From positions 131,206,001-131,270,000 of the forward strand of contig NC_060213.1 of NCBI RefSeq assembly GCF_021130785.1: a DNA stretch of 64,000 nt, in the 5' to 3' direction. The position numbers and the translations under genes were made by a program. Origin of the DNA: Homalodisca vitripennis. Its lineage: Eukaryota; Arthropoda; Insecta; Hemiptera; Cicadellidae. The notes below the pieces were generated by a model, which did no database searches, had not been told where the DNA came from, and saw only the letters and a program-made list of their open reading frames with translations. Every line of letters begins with the position of its first letter. Position 1 is the stretch's first letter. This document shows, piece after piece, positions 23,345 to 34,712 of this stretch.

Positions 23345-23475
23345 ACTAATAATGCTTCATTATCGAACCTGAAAAAGAGATCAGATTGCAGATCTCGAAA
23401 CGTAGTGTTACTTTGTGTCGCTGAACGATGGCAAATGTCCGGAAAATTCTGTTTCCATCAAAATCAAGCGAATTC
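23345..23475 (+). repeat. Dispersed repeat R2, partial copy at 23.4 kb
   Basis: Contains TCTCGAAACGTAGTGTTACT and CGATGGCAAATGTCCG, matching the other R2 copies in order; the upstream GAAGAGGG block is diverged. Confidence 0.5.
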
Positions 23476-23514
23476 AATACTAGGATTTGTTTGTTGGGTG
23501 GTAATTGTAATTAT

Positions 23515-24350
23515 GGGCGGTGGCGATGCAATACAACTCCCCAGACACATATGTGGTGACTGGCGAGGATAGAAATGAGCGACCATAGTCTCAGTGTCCA
23601 TAAAAAGGCCGGAGAATGCCGATCACGCGATTCACTTAGCCTAATTAACTCATCGAACTGTTACAAAACCTGCAATGGGCGGTGGCGGTGCGATGCAACT
23701 CCCCAGACACATATGTGGTGACTGGCGAGGATAGAAATGAACGACCATAGTCTCAGTGTCTATACAAAGGCCGGAGAATGCCGATCACGCGAGTCAATTA
23801 GCCTAATTAACTCATCGAACTGTTACAAAACCTGCAATGGGCGGTGGCGGTGCGATGCAACTCCACAGGCACATATGTGGTGACTGGCGAGGATAGAAAT
23901 GAACGACCATAGTCTCAGTGTCTATACAAAGGCCGGAGAATGCCGATCACGCGAGTCAATTAGCCTAATTAACTCATCGAACTGTTACAAAACCTGCGAT
24001 GGGCGGTGGCGGTGCGATGCAACTCCCCAGACACATATGTGGTGACTGGCGAGAATAGAAATGAGCGACCATAGTCTCAGTGTCCATAAAAAGGCCGGAG
24101 AATGCCGATCACGCGATTCACTTAGCCTAATTAACTCATCAAACTGTTACAAAACCTGCGATGGGCGGTGGCGGTGCGATGCAACTCCCCAGACACATAT
24201 GTGGTGACTGGCGAGGATAGAAATGAACGACCATAGTCTCAGTGTCCATACAAAGGCCGGAGAATGCCAATCACGCGAGTCACTTAGCCTAATTAACTCA
24301 TCGAACTGTTACAAAACCTGCGATGGGCGGTGGCGGTGCGATGCAACTCC
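23515..24350. repeat. 162-bp tandem repeat, five copies plus a partial
   Basis: GGGCGGTGGCG recurs at 23515, 23677, 23839, 24001, 24163 and 24325, exactly 162 bp each time with no length change. Each unit includes ACACATATGTGGTGACTGGC, with a small palindrome CACATATGTG. The array stops abruptly after CTCCCC in the sixth unit and passes into GC-rich sequence. The plus strand is mostly open in one frame, but I see no evidence that it is translated. Confidence 0.97.
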
Positions 24351-26433
24351 CCGAGGGACGCGGCCGCCTCGGAGAAACTCCTTCATTAACTTATCCCGAG
24401 GCGAACAATGGAGTTGAGACACTGCACTGGGGGCGGCGGGGGGCGGTTACTAATTGGAAACACAATCTGAGTGGACCTCTAGGACGGGTTCCCCTTGTTA
24501 CCTCTATTATGTGCTGCGTTGTCGCCGAGACTTTGTCTCCATTCACAGGCTCCGGCAATAACAACCTGAGTCTACTTACGTCCTCTCGCATGACAGATCA
24601 TCCACATCATGCAAGACGTATCATACACATTTGATCCCGTACGCATCCGCATGTAACCAAACTGGGCACGTAATGATGGTCCAGTACCGCTAATTAGGAA
24701 ACGGTTTACAAGCCCTGCAGGGCAAATAATCTTAGTTTAACACATATTTAGTGGACCAAGACACTAAAATTTGTTATCAAACAAATGTGTATTCCTTTTT
24801 TTAATCACGAATCTCCAGATAGCTCGTTTACATTCGAATTAATTAAAAAGAGCAACTTACTACATAGACTACTACAAACAATTTATGACTTTAAATTACT
24901 AATTATTCGTACTCCAAGGTTCTTTATTGCTTGAAGGGATGTTCCCGTTTAGGAAATTTTAAATTATAGAATAAATAAATAAAGTGTTGTATAGTTATAA
25001 AATTTTTATTAAATCGAATAGAATAATAATAAATTACAAAAACAATAATAAAAAAATTGGTGGTAATCTTGTTTTTTGAAGATTGAGTGTTGAAAAGACC
25101 ATCATCTGATACAGATGATTTTCAACATTTCCACGAATGAGTTTATAATAAACTACGGTTAACATAAAAGACTATAGGGCCAACAAAATGTCACATGTAT
25201 TCTATTTGTAGCTGTATTGTATATAAATACACCGTTTTGTGTACTAATTACTTACAAACATACAGTCGATTTTAAAAGGCTAAACTTCTTTATAATATAT
25301 AAAAACTGCCTTCGACCTTCTCTAAAATTATTATACAATACGACATACATTTTAAATTATCTACCACTCCTCTTGGAGCGACTCCACGAGGAGGTGATAA
25401 AATGTACCGCTAGTCTCTGTCGGTGTAAAGAAGTTCACCATTTTCACACGTTAACGTAGTATGACCTTGCTTATGGTTATACTAAAAATTTGAATAAATC
25501 TAATAATAGTTTATGAATTCGTTTAGTACAATTTCCAAGTTTTAATATGTCACTAGAAAACATTTTATTGATGTTACACAAAAAGGTTTTGAAACAATGC
25601 ACAAAACAAATTTCAAGAAGCAAGAAAAGGTTTTTACAAAAGAATTAAAAAATGTTTTTAGAAAACAAGCTACGCCTTTGTTTACTCGACTGTACAGTAA
25701 GACCAAGTCCAAGACCAGATTAGACATTCTGCTTAATCAAAATAATTTATTACAATAAAAATTACACTAATTTTAAAGATTTGTTTAGGTTTTACACTAA
25801 AAAACGTTTCCCTTTTTATAACTAACTATTTGTAATTCTATTTTTACATTTTTATAGTTTGTCGTTTTTTACACAGTAAACTTCAAAGGACACCACTAAA
25901 GTGTAATAGTCACCGGCGATCGATGGAAAATTCATAAACGTTAAATACGTATTTCTAATTACAAAAAAGATGTATTTCAGCCACACACTACCACAGTGTA
26001 ATGTTAAAACTGACATGTACAGTCTTTGTTGGCACACTCGGAAAACACACGAGGAACAGCGTCTCCAAATAAAAGCTGATTGATTTATACAATACTTTCG
26101 GATCTTGAACCTCCATTCTACCGGTATCTAGGCGAACAACAAAGACAACAATTTTACAGATCGTAATGATCGAGACTGGTTACAATGGGTGTGGATATTT
26201 ATTTCCACAGATAATGAAACGAAACTTAGACAAAATACTGACAAGTAGACTTGTATATACTTCAACTTGTTTGCTCTGAATTCATCTTTACCGTTTGAAC
26301 AAAACTTCCTTATGTAAAATATCGAACTGATAAATAATAAACATAAACCACGCAGAAGTTTGCCAAACTTCAAGCAAACTTGCTTATTTAAACTTTTAAT
26401 TAGAGTAAGATTTAAAGTATAAATAATAATATA
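24351..26433. other. Unassigned stretch
   Basis: GC-rich for the first 250 bp (including GGGGGCGGCGGGGGGCGG near 24429-24446), then AT-rich. No recognisable gene; frames of 60-103 codons here lack known motifs. Confidence 0.4.
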
Positions 26434-26939
26434 CAGAGTGTCCCGTAACTCTCTGGACAGAGGTGTACCACGTCATTGCTCAGGCCAAGACAAACATATT
26501 TCACCATATGAACATGGGTCTCTGATGCATAGTTTCCCATCTGTATGTCTGTAAGTGTTTTTTTTATTAACAAATTAATATCTCAAAAACCAATAAATTA
26601 AATTAAACCAAATTTGCTCAAATGTTCATTATAACAAGGCTAGTTGCTGAAAAATATCTTGAAATTATTTTTTAGTATTTTCAAAATGGCGGTCATAAAA
26701 TATTTTAAACTTTGAATATCTTAAAAACCAGCAGTTTTTTTGCAAGAACTACAATAATAACAGTTTTTAGAGGGTATTAGCTCAAATATCAACATTTCAC
26801 AATATTTGAACTAAATTTGGTATAATTGATGGAAAACTAAGCATTGGAGACCCATGTTCATATGGTGAAATATGTTTGTCTTGACCTGAGCAATGACAGA
26901 GGTGGTACACCTCTGTCCAGAGAGTTACGGGACATCCTG
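26434..26939. mobile_element. 506-bp MITE with arms of about 110 bp
   Basis: Left arm from CAGAGTGTCCCGTAACTCTC pairs with the right arm ending GAGAGTTACGGGACATCCTG. The match continues inward for about 110 bp (through CCAAGACAAACATATTTCAC), leaving a central 290-bp AT-rich region. TATA flanks both sides (26430-26433, 26940-26943), so a TA or TATA target duplication is likely, as in Tc1/mariner-type MITEs. No coding capacity. Confidence 0.9.
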
Positions 26940-27029
26940 TATAATTAAAGATTGATATGATTAGCTATAAACGTAATGACGTAATTGAATTTATTTATAC
27001 AAGATTCTCACGAATAGATTGCTCTACGT

Positions 27030-27526
27030 GAATGTTGAGTTTGTTCCAGTTCACCTTCTTCTTAGTGCAGCGTCTGAAATCTGATGCTGTCACAGACTTC
27101 ACTCCTGGAATCTGGCATCATATTTCGTCTGAAGAGATCCAAAAATAAGTCGGCGACGAAAAAGAACAATACGAAAAACTTGTATATTTTAGGCATCAGA
27201 GACACTAGACTACAATATTCAGCGTAATCAGGTTACGTGGTATTATCACTGTTTTATCAGGTGGAACATTGAGTGCACTGCGATGTTTAGACGTGATCCC
27301 GAAGCGGTGTAGAAAACTCGGTTACAGATAATGAGACAATGAGAATACCTCTTCACCTAGATTACGTTATATTTTGTAACCTAAGTGTCTCTGATGTCAG
27401 AGTGACGTCAAATTGTTTGGATCTCTTCAGACGAACATGGCTCCAGATTCCAGGAGTCAAGTCTGTGACACCGTCAGATTCCAGATGCTGCACTAAGAGG
27501 AAGGTGAACTGGAGCAAACTCAACAC
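27030..27526. mobile_element. Palindromic element family IR-A, copy A
   Basis: The left arm (27034-27250) runs GTTGAGTTTGTTCCAGTTCA..., then a TTCACTCCTGGAATCTGG block, TCTGAAGAGATCC and CATCAGAGACACT. The right arm (about 27335-27524) carries the same blocks inverted and ends TGGAGCAAACTCAAC. Arms of about 200 bp flank a loop of about 80 bp. Arm identity is imperfect, with indels. No open frame of note (the 69-residue frame across the right arm is not family-like). The same structure recurs at 50.6 kb. Superfamily unknown. Confidence 0.82.
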
Positions 27527-28163
27527 CCACAGAGAATCAACCCTTTAAACCATTGTTGGATTGTGTGAATGAAGCATGTTTTAGTACTTTCACTAATGTT
27601 GAGACGTCATTTCAGCAGAAAGATCTCTTAGTTAAAATGTTATTTCACTAAGCAAAATCCTGTTTAAAGGTTCTCATGGAAGCTCGAAAAAATAGGCAAG
27701 GAAATTATATTTAAATGAAAAATCAAAGTATCAACACGTATAGCCTTTTATTAATGAGAAAAGTAATTGAAATCTAAATAACTATTTCAATATGTCCAAG
27801 TAGGTTAACAGCTTAAGTTTGTGAGACGTGAGCTATTTGTAACGGATAAGAACGGGTATAACACAAATTATATTTAACGTGATCACGAAAATACGTTTAA
27901 ATGTTTGTGTACGTGTTAAACATTTGACCTATAGTCAAGCATGACTGTTTTGACCCAGTTGTCCATAACTACATTTTAACTGCAATAAATGTAATAGTTA
28001 TTATGTGATAAATAATGAAATAACATTCCTTACCAATTCAATAATACACCTTTGATCTTTAATAGGATGAAAACTTCAAAAAAAGTAAAACAATGTGCGT
28101 TACTTTAGAACCATAGTATATTATGCAATCCAAACAAAACACTCCCATAGGTTTTAATATAAG
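27527..28163. other. Unassigned stretch
   Basis: AT-rich, no gene or repeat recognised. Confidence 0.45.
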
Positions 28164-28256
28164 GAAATTCTTAATATGTCTCATTCAAGAATCCTACTGG
28201 ACGACACAAGGCGGGTTACAAGCCAGGCCTGTGGGGTGAGCGTAAAGTCCGTTCCA

Positions 28257-28466
28257 CTTGCGTTGGTTCTTGTGTGGGGTTTAACAGTTTGGTGCCGCCC
28301 TAGTGTGTGGTACAGTTCCGTCAGTTTTGTGGCTAAAGATTACATCCTAGAACATTGACTTACGTTGATTCTTGTGTGGGGGCAAACAGTTTGGTGCCGC
28401 CCTAATGTGTGGTACAGTTCCGTCAGTTGTGTGGCTAAAGATTACATCGTTGAATATTCTCAAACC
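28257..28466. repeat. 102-bp tandem duplication
   Basis: TTCTTGTGTGGGG at 28267 and 28369; both copies continue CAGTTTGGTGCCGCCCTA, GTGTGGTACAGTTCCGTCAG and GGCTAAAGATTACATC. Two copies, about 93% alike by eye. Confidence 0.92.
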
Positions 28467-29750
28467 ACAAATGACTAATAACTGTACGGATTGTTTGTTG
28501 GCGCGCTTCCAAAAACTGTGTTGACGCGTCGTTTTCACTGTAAGCATCGACTAATTGTTTGGTTTGAATGTTTAATAGTAGAATATATCTCTGATATACT
28601 TACACGTATGTATGTACAATCACTTTTAGCTAAGGTACCACTGTTTACTGCAAAAACTCACCTGCAACAAAACAATAAAAGATTAGTTTCAAAGCTAAAG
28701 TAATAAAAACAATGTAGTCAATCGACAATATGAAAATGTGTTGATAATTATAAATTATATAGATATTGATATATTAGTGCTGTATAATATTAATAGACAC
28801 ACATTTTGGCATAAAACCATTACAAAATGTAGGTTTCAACATATTAAAATAGAATACAAGTTTTTGTTTCAAGGAAATGGTAGAAAACATACGGACAAAA
28901 AATTTTAATTTCCTTGTCAAACTAAGAGTGTACAATGGCTGAAGGGAAGAGAACGTAATGGACAATTTTGAGAGAAAGGAAGAAACATATTTTGTACACA
29001 AGAAAGCTCTAGTAATTATATAACGGAAAACCCTATTTCTTACGAACATTCACGCAAAAGATAATATGCATTTTGGATTCCAAACCCACACATAGATTAA
29101 TCTTCAAAAGATTCAAATAACTTTTAGCATGAAAACCATCCAAATTGTTTAAACTAAAGCCGATGAGTCTATTGCTTGAACATTCTCTTCTTGAATGGAA
29201 AAATATGTTCTCAAACTTTTTAACCCAAAAATGTTACCTATTCCGGTTAAATGTATAATAATTTACTAAATATTCTATGTATACTCACGTTTCAAAAATG
29301 CATTTATTTGTGTGTACTTTAAGTTTTCTATTAACACTTTTAGTAGTATCAAACAAAATTTTAACGCTGATAAAATGACCCTAAGCAAAGCAAAAAGCAT
29401 CGTGAACTATGGGTTAATATCAGCAATAGACGTGAGACAACGAAAATAGGCATCTCTTTATCTAGACTACACCAGATAGATGCTGAGTTACCAGACTCAG
29501 CTTCTTAGTAGTCTATACTAGAGAGCAGTAGAGAAGACCAGAGTCACATCGAACCAGAGATGTGCTGCGTTGCCACATTGTCCACTAGCTGGACATACAC
29601 AGAGCTCGACTCAGTGACGTTTCAATCTATAATTTTAGCGCTCCAAAGAATTATTTGTGCTGCTATTAATCACTTGTTAAATAAAAAAAGGAGTCGAAAA
29701 AAGAAGTACATTATGGTAAAAAAAAACTCCAACCGTCTTCTTTGCTGCTC
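28467..29750. other. Unassigned stretch
   Basis: AT-rich with short unrecognised frames only. Confidence 0.4.
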
Positions 29751-29754
29751 TCGA

Positions 29755-29905
29755 GAGTAGGTATCCCTGACGTCGAAACGATGTAAGGAGTTAGTTTGAA
29801 CCTATTCATCGTCGTCTTTTTATTGATCTCTTCAGACAGAAGTCAATCAGTACCAGTGTCAGATTTCAGACGCTCCTCTTAAGCGGGAGGTTAGATGATG
29901 GTAAC
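29755..29905. repeat. IR-A family fragment (right arm) at 29.8 kb
   Basis: Contains GACGTCGAAACGATGTAAGG, GATCTCTTCAGACAGAAGTC and a TTCAGACGCT...CTTAAG tail in the same order as the right arm of the 50.6-kb copy. No left arm next to it. Confidence 0.6.
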
Positions 29906-29983
29906 TCATGATGGTGAATGAATGGTAACTCCATATTTACATTAAATCAACCCTTTCCACCATAGCTAAGTTAAGTTAAATGT

Positions 29984-30145
29984 GGTCCTCCTCCGTAGAC
30001 TAATGTTTATAGTCTCGGCTCTTTAACCGAGAGATCACGGGTTCAAATCCCGGGGAGGTCCAAAAAAATGTAATAATAATAATAAATAAAAACCAGTGCA
30101 CTTCGAAGACGGCATAGCTGACGTTGAGACTTAAAATATAAAAAA
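29984..30145 (+). mobile_element. tRNA-like SINE head with A-rich tail
   Basis: A tRNA-like fold of about 78 nt: acceptor GTCCTCC against GGAGGTC with one mismatch, anticodon stem CTCGG/CCGAG, and a perfect T-loop region CGGGTTCAAATCCCG (B box GGTTCAAATCC). The anticodon loop has eight bases (CTCTTTAA), one more than the CTCTTAA of tRNA-Lys(CUU), so decoding is unlikely. A run of A and a (TAA)n/poly-A tail follow. A related head lies at 62845-62920 on the minus strand. Confidence 0.65.
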
Positions 30146-30197
30146 AAGAAAAAAAGTTAAATGTAATTAGCTTACTTAATTAGATGTATTTAAATTG

Positions 30198-30715
30198 AAT
30201 AGATTAGTTGGAATTCCAAGCAGGTTTGACCAGTCGGAAGTCCGTTATCTTAGTGATAAGCTTTTAGAGTCCGATAGTAACTATGAATTATTTCAAAGGA
30301 ATATAACAGTTGGAATTCCAATCCCGTCTGATCCGTTGGAAGTGCGTTATCTTAGCGATAATCTTTTAGAGTCCGATAGTAACTATGAATTATTTCAAAG
30401 GAATATAACAGTTGGAATTCCAATCCCGTCTGATCCGTTGGAAGTGCGTTATCTAGCGATAATCTTTTAGAGTCCGATAGTAACTATGAATTATTTCAAA
30501 GGAATATAACAGTTGGAATTCCAATCCCGTCTGATCCGTTGGAGTGCGTTATCTTAGCGATAAGCTTTTAGAGTCCGATAGTAACTATGAATTATTTCAA
30601 AGGAATATAACAGTTGGAATTCCAATCCCGTCTGACCAGTTGGAAGTCCGTTATCTTAGCGATAAGCTTTTCGAATCCGATAGTAACTATGAATTATCAA
30701 ACTGTTTCACTGATA
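30198..30715 (+). repeat. 102-bp tandem repeat with a 34-residue frame
   Basis: GGAATTCC recurs at 30210, 30312, 30414, 30515 and 30616: five units of 102, 102, 101 and 101 bp. Read on the plus strand each unit gives a 34-residue repeat containing EVRYLSDKLLESDSNYELFQ and NITVGIPIPSD. Two units have each lost one base, after which the same peptide continues in another frame and runs on for about 50 non-repeat residues to a stop at 30849. Upstream is a SINE and no start or splice context is convincing. Either a decayed repeat-coding gene or a minisatellite whose period happens to be a multiple of three; I lean slightly to the latter. Confidence 0.85.
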
Positions 30716-30849
30716 ACGCCGTAAAGCTGATAGTTAGTAGTCTTTTAACTACGTACAATAATGTATACACATTTTTTAGAGATGCGTACCAAAAAAAGTT
30801 CAGGATTAAAGGCAGCCAACGTTTTTCTAAATATTGTATTTTAAATTAA

Positions 30850-31769
30850 ACTCAGAAGAATTTCGACTGTCCAATGTTCAGTTATCCATCCCTGACCCAG
30901 AAGATTTTGTAGCCCAAATTTCAATCATCCTTCCTTTGCATAAAGTGCATCTAATTACATTCTTGTCATCAATATTACAAAAGTTATGATAAATGGAAAG
31001 CTGATAAAAGTTCGTATTTATAATTATAAATATCAGGCGTGACAAGTGTACTCGTTCAGCATTGCTGCTCTGGGCGGAAATTGCAATCTGGCTCTATCCG
31101 GATTTGTTTAATCGGAGTTGTTCAAATCAAACCTGACTGAAGGGGATTTAGCTTAATATATTACTTATATTAAAAAATAAATTATATTCTATAATATTTA
31201 CGTAACAAACCCTAAGCTAATCCAAGAGTAAAGTATGCAGAGCGTAAAGCCAAGTTATGTGAAACACATAATGTGAATGATACATGAAAGAATTTCAATT
31301 TTCTAGAAACTTTCTGCTTATCGAAATATAATAAGGTATGAGTTCAGAGCTAGAAGTAAGATGGAGGGGGGTGATGGGGGGGGAGCGATGCTGGAAATTG
31401 AAGCGTCTCCGAACCTCTCTACATAATACATAGGCGGAATACCAGCAGACTGCCTCTACCTCTAGCCTTTGTTTTTGTACATCCTAATATTCGTAGGAGA
31501 ACCTGTTCGAAATGGTGTCCCTAATTAATGGTAATGCAGTTTACAACCCTCATCATACAAATTATGTGTTAATCTCATTTATCATATCCCACTAAGGTGT
31601 AAGGGATTATCTGTCCCCATCACTTTAAGGTTTTGAGTCCCTCACAAAGATCGCTAGTCATTGTCAGAAATATATACCAAGTCAACGTAAATGGACATTT
31701 TTCATTTGTGCGGTTGTTTTATAAAACGCTGTTGACTTCCTTTCAAGGTACGTGTACGCTTCACCCCGT
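30850..31769. other. Unassigned stretch
   Basis: No gene recognised. A G-rich run (GGGGGGTGATGGGGGGGG) lies at about 31365-31383. Confidence 0.45.
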
Positions 31770-32060
31770 GTCGCGTAATACGCTTCGCTGAAGTTGCTTG
31801 CAGAATTTCAAATTTACAGCTCATTTTATTTTTCTGATGATTTGCTGACAGATAAATGGGCGATTCAGAAAAAATTAACCCCGGCAGACAAAATAGAAAT
31901 TGTGTCAGCCTACTGTGTGATAGGATTTAATTACGCTCAGCCAAATCCAGCTGGGTGGACGTGGAACATCATAGAAACCATTCTTGTTAACATAGAAATG
32001 AAGTTCCATGCAAAATGTAAAGTCGACGGATGACATATTTCTCGAATTCACATGTTTGTT
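31770..32060 (+). repeat. Dispersed repeat R1, copy at 31.8 kb
   Basis: Ordered motifs ACGCTTCGCTGAAGTTGC, GTCAGCCTACTGTGTGATAG, ACGCTCAGCCAAATCC, AACATCATAGAAACC and TTCCATGCAAAAT match the MITE-split copy at 4628-5290. Sits 200 bp upstream of the 148-bp array whose unit shares these motifs. A 79-residue frame across it is not conserved in the other copy. Confidence 0.75.
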
Positions 32061-32268
32061 CATTAAATTGATCTTCACATTAGTGTTTAAAAAGAAAAGT
32101 CTACCATAAAATGCAGTATTATGTGTTGGAATGGCTACGTTGCGTGTTTTAATATGTAACATGTTATAATGTCTTATACTTTGTGTACATTCTTTCTTTG
32201 CAAATTTACTTATTCAACAATTTTATCGTTTCCATCATTGTTACTTATAAGACCAATGTAAAACTGTT

Positions 32269-33893
32269 CACTAACGCTCAGCCAAATTCTGTGGCGTAAT
32301 ATGCACCATCATAATACGCAATGTTGCCTATATAGAAACGAATGTTCATGCAAAATTTTAATTGTAGTTCTGACAGACAGAAATGCAATTTTTCATCCCC
32401 TAGGGTCATAGACTTCACTAACGCTCAGCCAAATTCTGTGGCGTAATATGCACCATCATCATACTCAGTGTTGCTTATATAGAAACGAATGTTCATGCAA
32501 AATTTTAATTGTAGTTCTGACGGACAGAAATCCAATTTGTCCATCCCCTAGGGTCATAGACTTCACTAACGCTCAGCCAAATTCTGTGGCGTAATATGCA
32601 CCATCATCATACGCAGTGTTGCCTATATAGAAACGAATGTTCATGCAAAATTTTAATTGTAGTTCTGACAGACAGAAATGCAATTTTTTCATCCCCTAGG
32701 GTCATAGACTTCACTAACGCTCAGCCAAATTCTGTGGCGTAATATGCACCATCATCATACGCAGTGTTGCCTATATAGAAACGAATGTTCATGCAAAATT
32801 TTAATTGTAGTTCTGACGGACAGAAATCCAATTTGTCCATCCCCTAGGGTCATAGACTTCACTAATGCTCAGCCAAATTCTGTGGCGTAATATGCACCAT
32901 CATCATACGCAGTGTTGCCTATATAGAAACGAATGTTCATGCAAAATTTTAATTGTAGTTCTGACAGACAGAAATGCAATTTGTCCATCCCCTAGGGTCA
33001 TAGACTTCACTAACGCTCAGCCAAATTCTGTGGCGTAATATGCACCATCATCATACGCAGTGTTGCCTATATAGAAACGAATGTTCATGCAAAATTTTAA
33101 TTGTAGTTCTGACAGACAGAAATGCAATTTTTTCATCCCCTAGGGTCATAGACTTCACTAACGCTCAGCCAAATTCTGTGGCGTAATATGCACCATCATC
33201 ATACTCAGTGTTGCTTATATAGAAACGAATGTTCATGCAAAATTTTAATTGTAGTTCTGACGGACAGAAATCCAATTTTTCCATCCCCTAGGGTCATAGA
33301 CTTCACTAACGCTCAGCCAAATTCTGTGGCGTAATATGCACCATCATCATACGCAGTGTTGCCTATATAGAAACGAATGTTCATGCAAAATTTTAATTGT
33401 AGTTCTGACGGACAGAAATCCAATTTGTCCATCCCCTAGGGTCATAGACTTCACTAACGCTCAGCCAAATTCTGTGGCGTAATATGCACCATCATCATAC
33501 GCAGTGTTGCCTATATAGAAACGAATGTTCATGCAAAATTTTAATTGTAGTTCTGACGGACAGAAATCCAATTTTGTCCATCCCCTAGGGTCATAGACTT
33601 CACTAACGCTCAGCCAAATTCTGTGGCGTAATATGCACCATCATCATACGCAGTGTTGCCTATATAGAAACGAATGTTCATGCAAAATTTTAATTGTAGT
33701 TCTGACGGACAGAAATCCAATTTGTCCATCCCCTAGGGTCATAGACTTCACTAACGCTCAGCCAAATTCTGTGGCGTAATATGCACCATCATCATACGCA
33801 GTGTTGCCTATATAGAAACGAATGTTCATAAATTTTAATTGTAGTTCTGACAGACAGAAATGCAATTTTTCCATCCCCTAGGGTCATAGGCTT
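32269..33893. repeat. 148-bp satellite array, 11 copies
   Basis: CACTAACGCTCAGCC recurs from 32269 at intervals of 147, then mostly exactly 148 (once 149, last 145). Units are nearly identical apart from a few alternating variants (GACAGACAGAAATGC versus GACGGACAGAAATCC). The array ends by running into unrelated sequence after GCTAACGCTCAGCCAA at 33895-33911. The unit contains the R1 motifs GCTCAGCCAAATTC, CACCATCAT and GTTCATGCAAAATT in R1 order. Confidence 0.97.
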
Positions 33894-33911
33894 CGCTAAC
33901 GCTCAGCCAAT

Positions 33912-34509
33912 ACACAGTCCCAAACCTATAAATGATTACACAACCTATTCGTTACCCGCGGTTTCACTGCACGCACCGTATCAACAAGGCTCAAACAAAA
34001 TTAAACCCGTACATTTCCCAAGGGACCTGGTGTTTTCCCAATTTCACGCTGCTTGTGTTCGCAAGTTGTTTATCAAAAGTGATCCACATTAATTCATGAG
34101 TCAACTTCTATTTTCAGATATATATCACGAATATTCCGGCAGAGTTAGTTATCATTTTGTAAATGTGGGATTACTATCAAGCAGATGAAAAGCAACGATT
34201 CCTTCTGACCATCGTGGACTGGTAGATAAGGCAGCGCCACGTTATTGATGTAGTCAAATGAGTGATTGTCTTTGAATCAGCATACACACATACGCAATTA
34301 CACTAAGCGAGTAACCAAACACACAGCATCACAACCAGTTTCATATTCATTTTTCATTTATTTCATGCTTTCACGCTTCAGCGATCACATCGCAAAGATC
34401 CTGCCCTGCTCTATCCGCCAATATCACCGACTTCAGTTTTACTGTCATAGTTAATCAATATTACGTGCATTTGTGTTGCGATTATGTTTATTTTATTGTT
34501 TTGATTCAA
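33912..34509. other. Unassigned stretch
   Basis: No recognised feature other than short frames. Confidence 0.4.
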
Positions 34510-34712
34510 ATGGATTTATCATCCTTTTCGGATGAAGAACTATTATCTTTTTACTGGAATACTGGAAGAAGAGAGAAACAGAAGAAGATACTGGAGCCAT
34601 GAGATCGACCTGAAAAGTGAAGAATAAAGAGTACCTTAATCTTTTTCTCAATGTCTTGCGTGACGAGAAAAGATTTTTAATGTTTCTTAACAACCCCTCA
34701 GTCAATTTTTAA
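34510..34712 (+). pseudogene. HARBI1-like transposase N-terminal remnant
   Basis: Begins MDLSSFSDEELLSFYWNTGR. After a frame change it reads RYWSHEIDLKSEE, and after another EYLNLFLNVLRDEKRFLMFL to a stop at 34712. The order (acidic start, basic stretch, RYW-HEI, EY..L...L..DE.RF..F) is typical of the region preceding the core in PIF/Harbinger nucleases. Two frame breaks and no recognisable DDE core downstream make it a fragment. It is unrelated in detail to the Harbinger copy at 10.4-13.4 kb, so it would be a different family. Confidence 0.5.

Noticed and set aside
29984..30062. tRNA-Lys gene
   Set aside because: Eight-base anticodon loop, a mismatch in the acceptor stem and an A-rich SINE-like tail.
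32269..33893. CRISPR array
   Set aside because: Units are contiguous and near identical without unique spacers, and the context is eukaryotic.
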